Shown piece by piece: positions 9,801 to 20,439 of a DNA stretch of 64,000 nucleotides. The stretch is from Anisodus tanguticus (taxonomy: Eukaryota; Streptophyta; Magnoliopsida; Solanales; Solanaceae). The stretch is from positions 51,278,859-51,342,858 of the forward strand of contig CM067547.1 of assembly GCA_034509755.1 (NCBI GenBank), read 5' to 3'. The translations under genes were made by a program, and so were the position numbers. A model generated the notes under the pieces. It saw only the letters and a list, made by a program, of their open reading frames with translations. It had not been told where the DNA came from and searched no databases. Position 1 is the stretch's first letter, and every line of letters begins with the position of its first letter.

Positions 9801-11676
9801 TGTGTACAAGTTCAGTTAAATTGTCAGTGGATATAAGATAAAATCCGTAGTATAATTAAGGATCTGAAACGGCTTCTCGTATTTCTTAGCCTTTCATCCC
9901 TTAATGAACTTAAAAGGATATCACACACTGCCTTCTATACACAGATGGATTTTTCATCTTTGCTTCTATTAAATGCCTAAGTTTGTTTAAATTGCAAACT
10001 GCTAATCATATTGAGAAATGATTTTTTCTAACATAGTTTTGTTGTTGTTGTTAACTAGCAACCTTGTAAAAGAAGAGAGTGTAATTCACTAGACCTCAAG
10101 CTTCCGAAGGTGCCACGGGCGAGCAAAAGTGCTTCAACTTGGCAAAGCGAAATATCATCACCACACATGTACCCTGTGGATATTCGAGGCAATAAGAGAA
10201 CAGGACCTGGTATCTGACACACTTATAGAAAATCCTCTTTACAAATGAGGTTGTTTTTCTCATTCTCGTATCGTTTGTGATGGAATAAATAACATGTGAC
10301 TTTTGTAGGACGAGATTTAGTGGTGTCAAATTCTACTACTCACTCATCGACCACCTCTTGTCCTTCGTACGAGACATCTGCTTATGCTAGGAAAAGAAGA
10401 GAAACCGGAAAGAGTAAACACTCTGCCTCTGTCTCGAGCACGAAGACTCCAATAAGGTCATCTACAAAGACTAAAAAGTTTGAAAATCTTAGTTCCTCAA
10501 TGGAATCTAATATATCTCCTCTTAGTACTACAAGTGGCTGGTCTTTGAAATCATCATCTTCAACTTCTAGCACCAATCTTTATATGACATTTAGACAAAC
10601 TCGGAACTTATGGTCTCCAGGTCAATGTACAGGACGTGTTGCTTCAGTCCCAAGGGAGAATTCGCAACCATCCAGTCTTTGTATGCCATCGCCAAAATTT
10701 GGCTTCTTCGATGAGGTTGGTTTTGGATTTACTTTATAATTCATTTATCGCTTTAAAGAAAACAATCATACAAGTACATATTTGTGTTATCATAAGCAAA
10801 TCTTGTAGTACTTTTTATGAATATGTACATGGAAACAATCTTTAACCAGTTGTTCAGGTGCATGCTATTTGCTTTCAGTCACATATATGCACATTTGATG
10901 TATATAAACTAGGCGACTGGTGATTTTATTAACAGGATATTTCAGTTGTGAGAACTTTTGATGGAAATTCGAATCAATCACATAAGAAGGGAATGTCAGC
11001 AAGTGTAGATAAGGGAAAAAGTGCTGAAGCATCAACTAAAGTTAAACGAGCTAGAAGTCCGCTATGCACTGTCAATGTAAACCGAGGTCTAATGAGAACA
11101 AGACTACTCCCAAGTCCAAAAGTCGAGCCCTCATATATGCGAAAAGGTGGCTTAGACAAATCTATGGAGATTGACAGAAAAGCTTGCTCAAAGTTGAGGA
11201 AAGTTGGAGCAGGAGAGCATGACAGAAAAAAAGTTGGACAAGTAAATGGGATATTAAAGACTAAGCTAGAAAGAGGGAAGATTATGGTTACAAAATATGA
11301 CAAGGGGATCAATACTACAACAACAACAAATACACCTCAATCCCAATCGAATCGGGATCATCTGTATGAATTGTCACTGACCACGTTGCTCCATTTAACC
11401 CCATCTCATGACAAGGGGATTACTAGCACTTCAAAATCAAGAAAGCAAGAGAATGAAGTTAATGATTTGAGTAAATACTTGGAGCTCATTGATTTGAATG
11501 ATGGAACAGAAACACAGCTTAAACAGAAAAGGAGTTTGGCTCATATGAGAGCTCCATTGGTTGAGAAAAAATCTGTTTGCAACAGAAGTGTAGCTCTCAT
11601 GAGATCAGATATGATTAAGGACAAGGAGTCATCTAATTTGCTTTCTTCAAAAGGAACAGACAAAGAGAACAATTGA
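6894..11676 (+). CDS. plant-specific Ser/Lys-rich protein, seven exons, function unknown
   Basis: Exons by GT-AG junctions: 6894-7038, 8088-8279, 9132-9280, 9382-9423, 10059-10209, 10309-10715, 10936-11676. They sum to 1827 bp, which is 608 aa plus a stop, with every junction in phase. I chose ATG 6894 (G at -3 and +4) over in-frame ATG 6852 because 6852 lies inside a SINE. The most conserved-looking block is 'SFLRKSSAWDNAFFTSAG' followed by 'LLDPHELS' (about residues 96-120), which I have seen in uncharacterised plant-only proteins. The rest is Ser-, Thr- and Lys-rich, probably disordered, with basic clusters ('KRKN', 'CKRREC', 'ARKRRETGKSK') that could be nuclear or microtubule/nucleic-acid binding. 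There is no transmembrane segment or enzyme motif. The function is not known to me. Confidence 0.85.
7181..7280 (+). repeat. direct repeat copy 1, intron 1 of gene 1
   Basis: About 100 bp running from 'ttaatgtgatccttgacgag' through 'gaatttgaattttaaaat'. It recurs at 7501-7602 with roughly 90% identity by eye. A TS-type SINE sits between the two copies. Confidence 0.8.
7292..7498 (+). mobile_element. TS-type SINE in intron 1 of gene 1
   Basis: The tRNA-like head has 'ggaaccttggagtaac' (A-box region) and 'acgggttcgaccc' (B box). The body has 'cagccactaatg', 'tctacatcacaaccccttaa' and 'gacgtgggatgcttcgtg', and the tail is 'ctgaattgcccttttctttt'. This is the tobacco TS SINE layout, nearly full length and on the same strand as the gene. 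Confidence 0.8.
7501..7602 (+). repeat. direct repeat copy 2, intron 1 of gene 1
   Basis: Second copy of the 100-bp block at 7181-7280. It is far too long to be the SINE's target duplication, so it marks a separate duplication event. Confidence 0.8.
8314..8516 (-). mobile_element. Au-type SINE in intron 2 of gene 1
   Basis: On the minus strand: 'gtgtcctagtggttaataaa' (A box), 'ggtttcaagttcaagtccc' (B box), 'cagaggcaaaaaagc', 'gatttcttctcatttgtctg', 'ggtggaagatagcaggtacc', and a 3' part matching the family ending 'ctggcgtgagcaccac'. It is close to full length and opposite in orientation to the gene. Confidence 0.85.
8649..8907 (+). repeat. tandem duplication copy 1 (carries decoy exon 3 start)
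   Basis: About 260 bp matching 8908-9170, offset 270 bp at the splice site. Both contain 'gtcagagatttgtatgccaa' and 'ttctagtgcttaattt', and end with 'ttgacag' plus 'gtcttctggatccacatgaa'. Copy 1 therefore reproduces the intron 2 acceptor and the first bases of exon 3. Spliced there, the frame meets a TAG after 17 further codons. Confidence 0.85.
8908..9170 (+). repeat. tandem duplication copy 2 (true exon 3 acceptor)
   Basis: The copy holding the functional acceptor (AG at 9130-9131) and the start of exon 3. It differs from copy 1 by many substitutions, so the duplication is not recent. Confidence 0.8.
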
Positions 11677-11690
11677 GCACTATGCAAATC

Positions 11691-11805
11691 TATGTTGCTC
11701 GAACTTTCCAATATTAAATTGTTACCGTACCTGTATCGGATCCTATAAATGCACAACTTTTGACACGCATCCAACGACATTTTGAAGAGTCTGAGCAACA
11801 TAAAA
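11691..11805. mobile_element. Solanaceae foldback MITE in the 3' UTR of gene 1
   Basis: The inverted ends are 'tatgttgctcgaactttc' on the left and 'gagtctgagcaacata' on the right, with a second internal pairing around 'tatcggatcctataaatgca' and 'tgacacgcatcc'. A 10-bp direct repeat, 'tatgcaaatc', flanks it at 11681-11690 and 11806-11815. A 9-10 bp duplication is typical of Mutator-type elements. It begins 14 bp after the stop codon, so the transcript probably carries a hairpin there. A relative is at 51917-52029. Confidence 0.85.
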
Positions 11806-11815
11806 TATGCAAATC

Positions 11816-13120
11816 ATTGATAGATACTTATGTTGTCTGCCTGATTGTTAGTCCTTTTAAGTTCTTGATAGACATCATTTTGTTTTAATACATAATCCTT
11901 AAACTCTTAGCATATGTTTGAAAGCAGACACTTTGCTTTTGTCACTAGCATGAGTTGGCCATTAATCAACCATTTGGGGCAATTGGCATTCATTTCTACT
12001 CATAAATGTCAAAAGCTACATTTTGGTCATTGCATGACAAACTTTCATTTCATGGATTTCAAGTTTTTTTTTAAGTCTTTATTACAAGCAAATGAAATAT
12101 GCAAATGTTACCACCTCTATCCTGGAAAGTACTACAAAATAATAGTTTTTGTAAATTTTAATTTAGTAAGTTTGATTTTTCAATTAATAGTAGAGTTCAC
12201 CTTCTATACACTAAAAGGGTTCTATTTCTTACTTGATTGAGACACATTAGAGGGAAGGACTCAAAGTGAGTCTAGGATCTTCAAGGTCGCTAGTCATTAG
12301 CGATTCTTTAGGTGCATTTGCTTTATAGCTTGTGCGCTTTCATGTCCGATATTTATAAGATTTTTTATTTGTCAAGTTGTCTAAAAATAACTATAACAAG
12401 TTAAATTACACTACTGTAAAAGTTCTATATACATGATAAATCCGTAATGATGCTATTCTTCTTTTAGATAGAGAGGATAATTTCTAGGCTCTCCATCATC
12501 TACCATACTCTTTATAGGTTCATATTGGTTGTCAATATCATAATGAGAATTTGGTATGAGCAAAAATGGGATTTGCCCTTTTCACGCATGTAGCTCAACA
12601 GGAAGTAAAAAAGTTCTTTTTGCAAAAAAAAAAAAGTGATGGTCCTTTGAGAGTGGGCATAAAATGAGTAGCCTCTTTTTTCCTTTGTATCATCCATTTC
12701 AAGGGGACAAAAAACAGCATAGACCTTTGAGCATTATTCTCTCTAGGATATGAAGGTAAAAGTAGGGGTTGATGTAGAGTGTAATCTAATTTAGTAGCTT
12801 TAATTAATTCAATATATGTGTTAAAAGTCAGAGGCAAAATCTATTAGTTCAAGATTCTAGCCTTTTTAAATTATTGAGATCTAAATTAATAATTTATATG
12901 TATTAAATAAATTTCTTAAGATAAATACAGTGTCTGAACCAAGGTTATTAGGATCATTGGCACTTATGCCCGTATTTTGTGTTGGTCTTTAATTTTAACC
13001 CTCATAACAAACAACTTTTTTTCGCAGGACTTAAATTTATATTTTCACATCATAATATCCCACAAATATGCCTTGCACCCTAAAAAATTATGCCCCGCTA
13101 GATATAAGTTTGATTGCTAA
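11816..13120. other. intergenic, no gene seen
   Basis: 3' flank of gene 1. The open frame at 11914-12240 has no domain, no splice support and a composition like the surrounding AT-rich DNA. A fragment of the 'ggcggatcc/tctgaacc' class of repeat is suggested near 12830-12950 but is too worn to bound. Confidence 0.45.
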
Positions 13121-13126
13121 AGAAAA

Positions 13127-13216
13127 AAAATTAAAGACCAACCCATTTGAAGGGCAAAAATTAAAGACTAGTCCGTTTGAAGGGAAAAAATTAAAGACCA
13201 ACACGTTTGAAGGGCG
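13127..13216 (+). repeat. three 30-bp tandem repeats
   Basis: Three in-frame copies, each encoding a variant of 'KLKTNPFEG' (KLKTNPFEGQ, KLKTSPFEGK, KLKTNTFEGR). The unit is about 'aaattaaagaccaacccgtttgaaggg'. The surrounding frame (13068-13307) has no known domain, so I treat this as a repeat rather than a gene. Confidence 0.8.
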
Positions 13217-14560
13217 AGAATACAATTTGTTCAGATTATTATTGAGTTCGTCCGAATCCGTACCTTGTTGTCCAGCTCCGCTCCTATTAAAAAATTCACA
13301 AATATAACAAATATTAAATTTTAAGCCCATTTATGAACTTGAGGATGTTGTCCCAATTCATAAAGTTTATTTTTTGAATGAGGACTACTAGGGTGTGTAT
13401 ATTTTCCAACAATGGAGCCCCCAAGGCTACTCATTGCTTAGATAGCTTAAGCATATTTTTCATACTTGTTTCACTTAAAAAGTATTAGTACAACACCATA
13501 ATATTCATTTTTCTCGGGTTAATGCTTTTAGTGTCGAATTCATCATTCGTTAACCAAAAGCAACTTATATAACTTTTCGGCTTATAAGAAATTTTGATTT
13601 TATCAAGATTCTACTATTTATCCCTAATTTTTTTTCTACTCCCTGAAATTTTATTCTGAAAACATAATCCCCAATTCCCTTTTTATTGTCATTTCCGTCA
13701 TTTTCTCACGTTGTGAAATTTCATTGAGTATGTTTTTTTCCCGTCATTTATCCTTTTCCATGATAAGTTTTCTTTGAACTTTATTTTATGGAAATACCAT
13801 TAAGGGTACTTTTTATATCAAATTCAACACTTTATAATTACTTTTAGCACTTAAAAGATTACAATTATCCTCTCCAAATCTTATTTTTGGGATCACACTC
13901 GATATGTTGTTCTGTACTTAAAAGATTACAATTGGAACATGTGATGGTAATATTATACTATTCGAACTCTCTTTTTATGACTTACGAAGGGAAGTAAGTT
14001 TTGGGGGCTGAGCTACATCAAACATGATCACTCTACATTGTCAACTGGCGTATAACTTAGAAAACCACGACTTATTTAAGCTACAAATTATTGGATCCTA
14101 AATGGCCTGTGATACTTCTTAATGCTAGATAAAAGTATCACAGATTCCTGAGAAGGTAAAAATTTATTGGAGTTATTTATCTATTTCATTACTTTTTTAT
14201 TTTAAATAATGTAAAGCTAAATAATTTTTGTGGGTCTTTTTTTTAGCCTCATTCTTGTCTCTTGTGAAAAATACTTTGTACCACATTGGTGGTGGAAAGT
14301 CATTTCTTCCTCCTTATATTGAAATATGCATTACTGAGTTAGTAAATGAGCTAGAACAAGAGAGGAGTCCCGTGCATATTAGAGTTGGGCTTTGTAGTCA
14401 AAACGGATTGATTTGCCCCCCACCTCACCCCAACCCTCACCTTGCACGCGAGGTATACATGAGGCCTAATTCAATTTTGGTTTTGCAAAAATATTTTTTT
14501 GCTATTTTTGAGCTTACCCGAAATTGTCCAAATACATGCTTATCGGATTAATGTCCAAGT
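13217..14560. other. intergenic, no gene seen
   Basis: AT-rich. 'cttaaaagattacaatt' occurs twice (13852-13868 and 13918-13933), a small local duplication. The open frame at 14228-14551 shows no recognisable domain. Confidence 0.45.
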
Positions 14561-14574
14561 TCATCTGGACGTAG

Positions 14575-14735
14575 CTCTCATACCTCCGGGATTAGTTGTT
14601 ACAAATCCGATCATGACTTATACCACCAGAACTGATTGTTACGAATTCGATCAAGACTTATTCTATCAGATTCAATTGTTCTGACACCGGTCAAAGCTCA
14701 TTACTTCGGAATTAATTGTTACAATGATCATTATC
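14575..14735 (+). repeat. degenerate ~42-bp tandem repeats
   Basis: Four diverged units share 'tccgg.atta.ttgttac.aat.cgatca.gactta' (for example at 14583, 14625, 14664 and 14706). They are followed by a doubled 'tgaacgttgagagacgtttt' motif at 14773-14831. Together with the GC-richer block at 15000-15100 this may be eroded LTR-element sequence, but I cannot name a family. Confidence 0.5.
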
Positions 14736-15571
14736 CATAAATACTCCGACTTAATGTCGATCTTTATTTCTCTGAACGTTGAGAGACGTTTTAGATCTCA
14801 TTCATTATTCTTTGAACGTTAGAGACGTTTCAAATTTCAACATTTACTACCAAGACCTTGACATCTACCTATATACAGAGGTAGAAATATCTACTAGTGA
14901 CACACCGAAAAATATATCATCTTCTTCAAAGTTCTTTTTCCTTTTTCTGTTACTGGACAAAATTACTTTGTGCAAACTCCAAACTTTCAGCCACTAGTGC
15001 AAGTGTCCGAAAGTGTTGTGGAACCTTGGAGAGCGACCGGGCTAAACGATTTGCACCGGAGTCGGTCTGAAATCGCTGTCAAGACACCGTTGTGATTCGA
15101 TAAGTTATTTTTACTGTTTTATTTGTTTTTAATCAATATTGTTTTCTATTTTACTAACAAAATTTACCCGTATGAAATGTTCACACCTAATTCATAAATT
15201 CATAACATGTGTTTGAACATATGCAATTATTAAAAAAAATACGCCCAGGGGGGAGGTTAACCGATGCAAAAGCATTCCGTATTAGTAGGATTCGGGAAAG
15301 AGCCGCAAAGACGTATTTAGAATTTGAAGTATTGAGTTCCACTGATTTTAAATATGAGGGAGACACAAAACAAAGGCTTGCGTGGTTTTTGTCAAAAAAA
15401 AAAAAGAAGCAAAAAACTTGTTCAAGGAGGGCGCAACAAGCTTAACTGGTTTCAGCTTTGCCACTGAATCAACAATTCACTTTTACACTAGATTCCCCAA
15501 CTAGAAATTGTTATATGTTTAATGGATTCTCAATATAAATACAGGGCTCGAGTAAAGGATTCTTTGCTAAC

Positions 15572-15728
15572 CCCTAAATCACTCCTGAAGGGATGCACCT
15601 CAAGGAGTGTGATGTAAACAGTGTACTCCTAATACAAGCATTAGTGGCTATTTCCACGGCTTGAACCCATAACCTATAAGACATACATAAACAATTTTAC
15701 CGTTGCTTCAAGATTCTCCTTCCTATAT
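15572..15728 (-). mobile_element. TS-type SINE, minus strand
   Basis: On the minus strand: 'cttgaagcaacggtaaaatt' (A-box region), 'atgggttcaagccgtgg' (B box), 'aaatagccactaatgc', 'gtttacatcacactccttga' and a 3' part beginning 'ggtgcatccc'. The 3' end is partly lost. Confidence 0.8.
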
Positions 15729-15774
15729 TAAATATGATTAATTAATTAATTAAAGGTTTTTATGATTTATCTTG

Positions 15775-16350
15775 AGATAAAAAACGTTTGGACTATATTT
15801 ATTTATGAGATGAAATCCCAAATCATTCAAAAAGGAGTGATTTGAGATTCCAAATCATGATTTCAATTTTTTTAAATGTAAAAGTTGACTCATAAGTTTA
15901 TATTTTATAAAAATAGATCTATAAGTTGATAGATATAGTTACCAATCATGTTTACCAACCATTTATACCAAATACTATTAAAAGATCTACAAGTTGCTAG
16001 TATATTTATAACAAATTTACTCTTACCAACCATGTGAGAGAGTATTATATTAAAGAGTAGTTACACTACAACTCATATTCAATTTTTCATTTTATTGAAT
16101 TAAAGTTTGATCAATTAATATTGTAAATTTTAGAAAGGTCTTCTAGTAACGTATTAATCTTGTTATGAACTATGACTTGCTCATTTGGTAAAACTGTATT
16201 AGAATTAGAAAAGTTTTGATAGTTTTCACAACTTGTGTTGTTTTTATGTCTAAAAGAAAAATACAATTTAAGAAATTTAAATTGCATATTCAAACAAAAT
16301 TTCAACTTCAAATCATTATAATTTCAAATCATGTCTAAACGACTCCTAAA
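15775..16350. mobile_element. hAT-like MITE, eroded
   Basis: The right end reads inward 'taggagtcgtttagacatga' and the left inner part 'aaaacgtttggac'. The body has paired 'caaatcatgatttcaa' and 'tttgaaattataatgattt' segments. No coding sequence. Boundaries are approximate. Confidence 0.45.
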
Positions 16351-16849
16351 CATCATTAATCATATGCCTATAATTAAGTGAATCACCAATTATAAAAATC
16401 TCCTTCAAACCACGAGCCAATCTAATTGTTTGGCACCAACGACTCACCTAATATTTATTGTTATGAAAATGATATCAGAAGGATGTCTTTCTTTGAAAAG
16501 AATAAAGCCAAGCCAGTCTTTCAATAGAAACTATTGAGGTTATTGTCTGTCATAGTCAAGTTGCACAATTTTATAATACCTAAAAATAGATATATTAGTA
16601 CATGTTGTGACATATGGATACAGGTCAATAAGAAGTTTGAAATGTATTTGCTGTGTGCTGTATTTATTTCATCATCTCCTTCATAAGGACCACCAATGCG
16701 TCCTTTTCCCCTCTATTTCTCGAACAACTTGGCAAGGAAAGAAGATAATTTCTCCCCTTTATATTATCCGTCGTTTAAAATTAAATATGTAATACTAGTT
16801 TGAATCATACGAGTACTTGTTTAAATTACTATTTTATCGCGTCTTAACG

Positions 16850-17318
16850 ATCTCATATATGCAATATTCTATCCTTGTTTAGAGAATTTATGTATTATTT
16901 TATGTAGCAAATAGTTATTTATGTATTAGTTATTCTATCTTCTATCCTGTATAAAATAATACATAATTTTCCGCATAACTTATACATATAGTAGTTATGC
17001 GGGATTTTAAATTGCAAACCAAACATTGTCTTAGGTGTATTGAATTTCATATATAGCAAAACAATGTTACCAAACATGGAATAACTTATGCATGATTTAA
17101 TACATGAATAACTTAGCTCATAACCAACCATCAAACGACTATGTATACATGTATTAGTTATGCATGACTCTGAACTGGTAATCAAACACCGTACTTAATA
17201 TATATGGTGAATTTTATACATCACAACTAAAATGCTATCAAACATGATATTAGTTATACTGATTTTAATACATAAATAATTTACTTCTTAACCAGCAACC
17301 AAACGACCCTAAGAGCAT
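16850..17318. mobile_element. hAT-like MITE(s), eroded
   Basis: The right end 'accaaacgaccctaa' (inward 'ttagggtcgtttggt') and repeated palindromic segments with 'gtattagttatgcatg' and 'catggaataacttatgcat' indicate one or two overlapping foldback elements. No gene seen. Confidence 0.45.
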
Positions 17319-17460
17319 GTCTGGAAAAAAAAAAAATAACTTTTTCTATAATGGCAAATAATTTGGAATAATTTATGTTTGTAAAATGAGTAATATTTGG
17401 AAGCATAAGTTAGTATACTACTATTTGTTTTTATTTCCAAAACCTACCAAAAAATATATT

Positions 17461-17640
17461 GACAGTTTGAAGAAGAAATTGTACTGTATAAGATATATTA
17501 TTGTTAGGTTAGTTTTGAACATATTTTAAATGTCATACAGATTGGGACTGATGGTTAAATTGTCAAAAGACTTTGGAGGAATTTAAGCGAAATTACAAAA
17601 ATGGAACGCGTCCATTATAAGGAATCTAAATTGACACCTT
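17461..17640 (+). repeat. dispersed direct repeat, copy A
   Basis: Starts 'tttgaagaagaaattgtact', passes 'gccatacagattgggact'-like sequence and ends 'ctaaattgacacc'. It recurs at 19020-19167 and 19389-19610. Confidence 0.8.
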
Positions 17641-17920
17641 TTTTTTTTTGGTGTAAAAAGAAATATATACGACTTTTCTGTTTTCTATGATGTCAAATAA
17701 TTTGAAACAAATTTATTTGCCAAAGCTATTAATATTTGAGAGTAGAAGTAGTATATGTTGTATTTATTTTCAAAAACTAGCCAATTTTAAAGAAAAAAAT
17801 TTAGATATTGGTCATTGAATATGCAAGCATGTGCCTTATATAAGGGAAAATTTGGTAATACCCACATTTAACACATGCTTTCAAATATTAATCACTATTT
17901 TAAGAGTTATCGTAAATAAT

Positions 17921-18236
17921 AGATTTGGGCTTAACTCAATCCAAAAAATTAGCTTGTAGGTGAGGATTGTCCAAGCCCATATAAAGAGTTCATGTTCCCA
18001 TTCCATATCCGATATGAGACTCTTAACACCCCCCGCAAGTCCAGACCTTGTTAACTGGAGCGTGGATAATATAATTTGGGAGCTCAATATCAGTGAACAA
18101 ATAATTGGAATGGGTCTGACTCTGATATCATGTAAAAAATGAATCTTGGACCTAACTCAACCCCAAAAGCTAGCTTGTACGGTGACGATTGTCCAAGTCC
18201 ATCTAAGGAGACCAAATACCACTTATCCCACCGATG
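17921..18236 (-). mobile_element. TRIM-like element, minus strand
   Basis: Two short LTR-like blocks (about 17921-18027 and 18133-18236). On the minus strand they contain 'tatggaatgggaacatgaac' or its equivalent, 'cttggacaatc' and 'gggttgagttagg'. The internal part is about 100 bp and carries a primer-binding site (reverse complement 'gactctgatatcat' near 18118-18132). There is no coding capacity, as expected for terminal-repeat retrotransposons in miniature. Confidence 0.7.
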
Positions 18237-18246
18237 TGGGAGAACT

Positions 18247-18510
18247 TGTTAAGAGTCCCACATAAGATATGTAATGAGAATATAAACTCCTTATATGGAA
18301 TTGGACAATCATCACCCTACAAACTAGCTTTTGGGGTTGAGTTAGACACAATATCCATTCATTACATGGTATCAGAGCCAGACTCATTCCAATTATTTGT
18401 TTACTGATGTTGGGGTCCCACATCGGATATGGAATGAGAACATGAACTCCTTATATGAACTTGGACAATCATCACCCTACAAGTTAGTTTTTGGGGTTGA
18501 GTTAAACCCA
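18247..18510 (+). mobile_element. TRIM-like element, plus strand
   Basis: LTR1 is 18247-18366 ('tgttaagagtcccacat' ... 'cattaca'). The primer-binding site 'tggtatcagagcc' is at 18367-18379. The internal part is only about 41 bp. LTR2 starts at 18408 with 'tgttggggtcccacatcgg' and ends near 18510. It sits head-to-head against the minus-strand copy on its left. Confidence 0.8.
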
Positions 18511-18583
18511 AGTAGTGAGGATTATCCAAGTCAATATAAGGAGTCCATGTTCACATTCCATATCCGATGTGTGACACTTAACC
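18511..18583 (-). mobile_element. TRIM LTR fragment, minus strand
   Basis: 'ggattatccaagtcaatata' through 'ttccatatccgatgtg' is a third, truncated LTR of the same TRIM family, inverted relative to 18247-18510. Confidence 0.65.
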
Positions 18584-18639
18584 TTTATTAACATTTAATC
18601 ACTCTTTTAACACAAAAAAGTTTTAGATAAAAATAGTCT

Positions 18640-19015
18640 TAATTAAACACGAAATAACTCCAGCAAACGATGCTGTAATTCAAAGGTTTGATAAGTGGAA
18701 CTCAAGGAATCCATGGGATACAAAAATTACTAGACTATCAAATCCCATTAACGATTATGGATTCAAATCTATGTAAGTTCAAATATGAAGCAAGTCGTGA
18801 GGTATAAAAATTTACGGAAAGTTCAAACCCCATAAAAGGTTCAAACCCAATTAACGATTAATGAGGTTAAAAAATTGTTAGAATTTCAAACCTCATGAAC
18901 AATTTATAAAGTTCAAACTTTTATAAGTTCGGACTCAAAATCGGTTCATGGGTTTCCCCGTGAACAATAGGGTTCAAAGTTCAGACCCAAAATCGGTTCA
19001 ATTGAGATTATACTG
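18640..19015 (+). repeat. duplicated intergenic block, part 1
   Basis: Contains 'taaacacgaaataactccag', 'caaaggtttgataag' and 'acccaaaatcggttcaattg', all repeated in the same order at 19283-19380. Copies B and C of the neighbouring repeat follow each, so a larger unit was duplicated and one copy lost about 270 bp. No gene. Confidence 0.7.
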
Positions 19016-19019
19016 ATAC

Positions 19020-19167
19020 TATTTGAAGAAGAAATTGTACTGTATAAGATATATTCTTGTTCGGTTAGTTCTAAACATTTTAAATGCCATACAGATTGGG
19101 ACTGATTGTTAAATTGTCAAAGATTTCGGGGTGAATTTCACCAAAATTACAGAAATTGAACGCTCCA
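19020..19167 (+). repeat. dispersed direct repeat, copy B
   Basis: Matches copy A from 'tttgaagaagaaattgtact' to 'aattgaacgc'. Next to it, about 19197-19260, is a short fragment with 'gttgtctttgatagatcctc', the 5' part of the RTE-like tail repeat seen at 26990-27125. Confidence 0.75.
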
Positions 19168-19388
19168 CCAAAATTACCCCACTTTAAAAAGTAAAGATGT
19201 TGTCTTTGATAGATCCTCGGTTGAAGAAAAGCAAATTAAAACAGTCTAGAAAAAAAAACATAAGTAAAGGTAACTGCAAAAATACCCTTAATTAAAACAC
19301 GAAATAACTCCGGTGCCGGAAGTCAAAGGTTTGATAAGTTCAGACCCAAAATCGTTCATTGGGGGTTCAATTGAGATTATATTGACAC

Positions 19389-19610
19389 TATTTGAAGACG
19401 AAATTGTACTGTATAAGATATATTCTTGTTGGGTTAGTTCTAAACATATCTAAATGCCATACAGATTGGGACTTCAAAGACTTGGGGGCATATTTCAGCG
19501 GTAACATATTCTTCCGTGGAGCTAAGGTCCATATTAATATGGATAGTTAAAATTACACAAATTGAACGCGTCCACAGTCCACTGTAAGAAATCTAAATTG
19601 ACACTTCTTT
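19389..19610 (+). repeat. dispersed direct repeat, copy C
   Basis: Matches copies A and B, with about 60 bp inserted around 'catattcttccgtggagc'. It ends 'atctaaattgacacttc' like copy A. Confidence 0.75.
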
Positions 19611-20215
19611 TAACTCGCCGACTATAAATGTGAAAAATGAAATAAATAAATAAATAAACAATCGGCGATACTATACGGACTAAAAATTATTTCAAATTCG
19701 GCGTTGGGAAAATTCAATAGACTTCTTGTCAGGTCAACGTTCTTCTCAAACGTCTTTACGTCGCTTTGCCGAATTTTGCATACCCTCCCTTCTTCCGAAT
19801 TTTGCATAATGTCATTTGAAAAATGTGGCGGAAGTCCTAGCGTTATTATGGTTGGACAGATGAGATTCCTTCGCTTAAATTTAGAGGTTTCAAATTTGAT
19901 CCGTGAAATGGAGAAATATCTAATAGTGAGTCTGTATGAATTTTATGTGGTACAAATTTAAATTAGTCAGATTAATAAATTTTAAATATTATGTAATTAT
20001 ATTGAAAAAAATAAACCTAAAATTTTGAACGAGCAATGCTGATTTATTAGTACAATTCAGCATGTAAGTGGAACTGTAATAATGATGGTTTTAAGATGTT
20101 ATTTTTTATATCAAATTAATTAATTTAATTATTTTAATCAAATGGTATCTACCTATTATGTCACAGTATACATATGAGAAACTTTTTCTTTATGAAATAC
20201 TATCGGAAAATTTTA
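19611..20215. other. intergenic, one weak open frame
   Basis: An 85-aa frame at 19704-19961 (MGKFNRLLVRSTFF...) is the least biased open frame here and ends in a long hydrophobic run. It has no recognised domain, and I cannot support it as a gene. The rest is AT-rich. Confidence 0.35.
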
Positions 20216-20218
20216 AAG

Positions 20219-20388
20219 TAACTGATAAAATTGATGTCACGTAATCAGAAGGTCACGGGTTCAAACCGTGGAAATTATCTTTTACATAAATGCAAGATAA
20301 TACTGTATATAATATACCATTATGATCTAGTTCTTTCTTCAGTCCATGCATAGCGAGAGTTTAATATACCGCGTTGTCCCTTCTATCG
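20219..20388 (+). mobile_element. TS-type SINE
   Basis: 'ggtcacgggttcaaaccgtg' (B box region), then 'aaatgcaagataatactg' and 'catgcatagcgagagtttaa' with end 'gcgttgtccctt', the TS-type 3' end. The A-box end is worn. Confidence 0.75.
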
Positions 20389-20439
20389 GATGACATTCTT
20401 TACTAAAGAGTCTCTTCACTATGACATTCAGTTAAATTT

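Noticed and set aside
11914..12240. 108-aa open frame downstream of gene 1
   Set aside because: No domain, hydrophobic AT-driven composition, no splice or promoter support.
18361..18384. 'tggtatcagagccagac' taken as start of a full copia element
   Set aside because: The next LTR begins about 40 bp later and no coding sequence is present. It fits a TRIM.
20219..20300. Possible free-standing tRNA gene (perfect-looking B box)
   Set aside because: No cloverleaf around it, and it is followed by a TS-type SINE body and tail. The same holds for 37430-37492 and 42488-42560.
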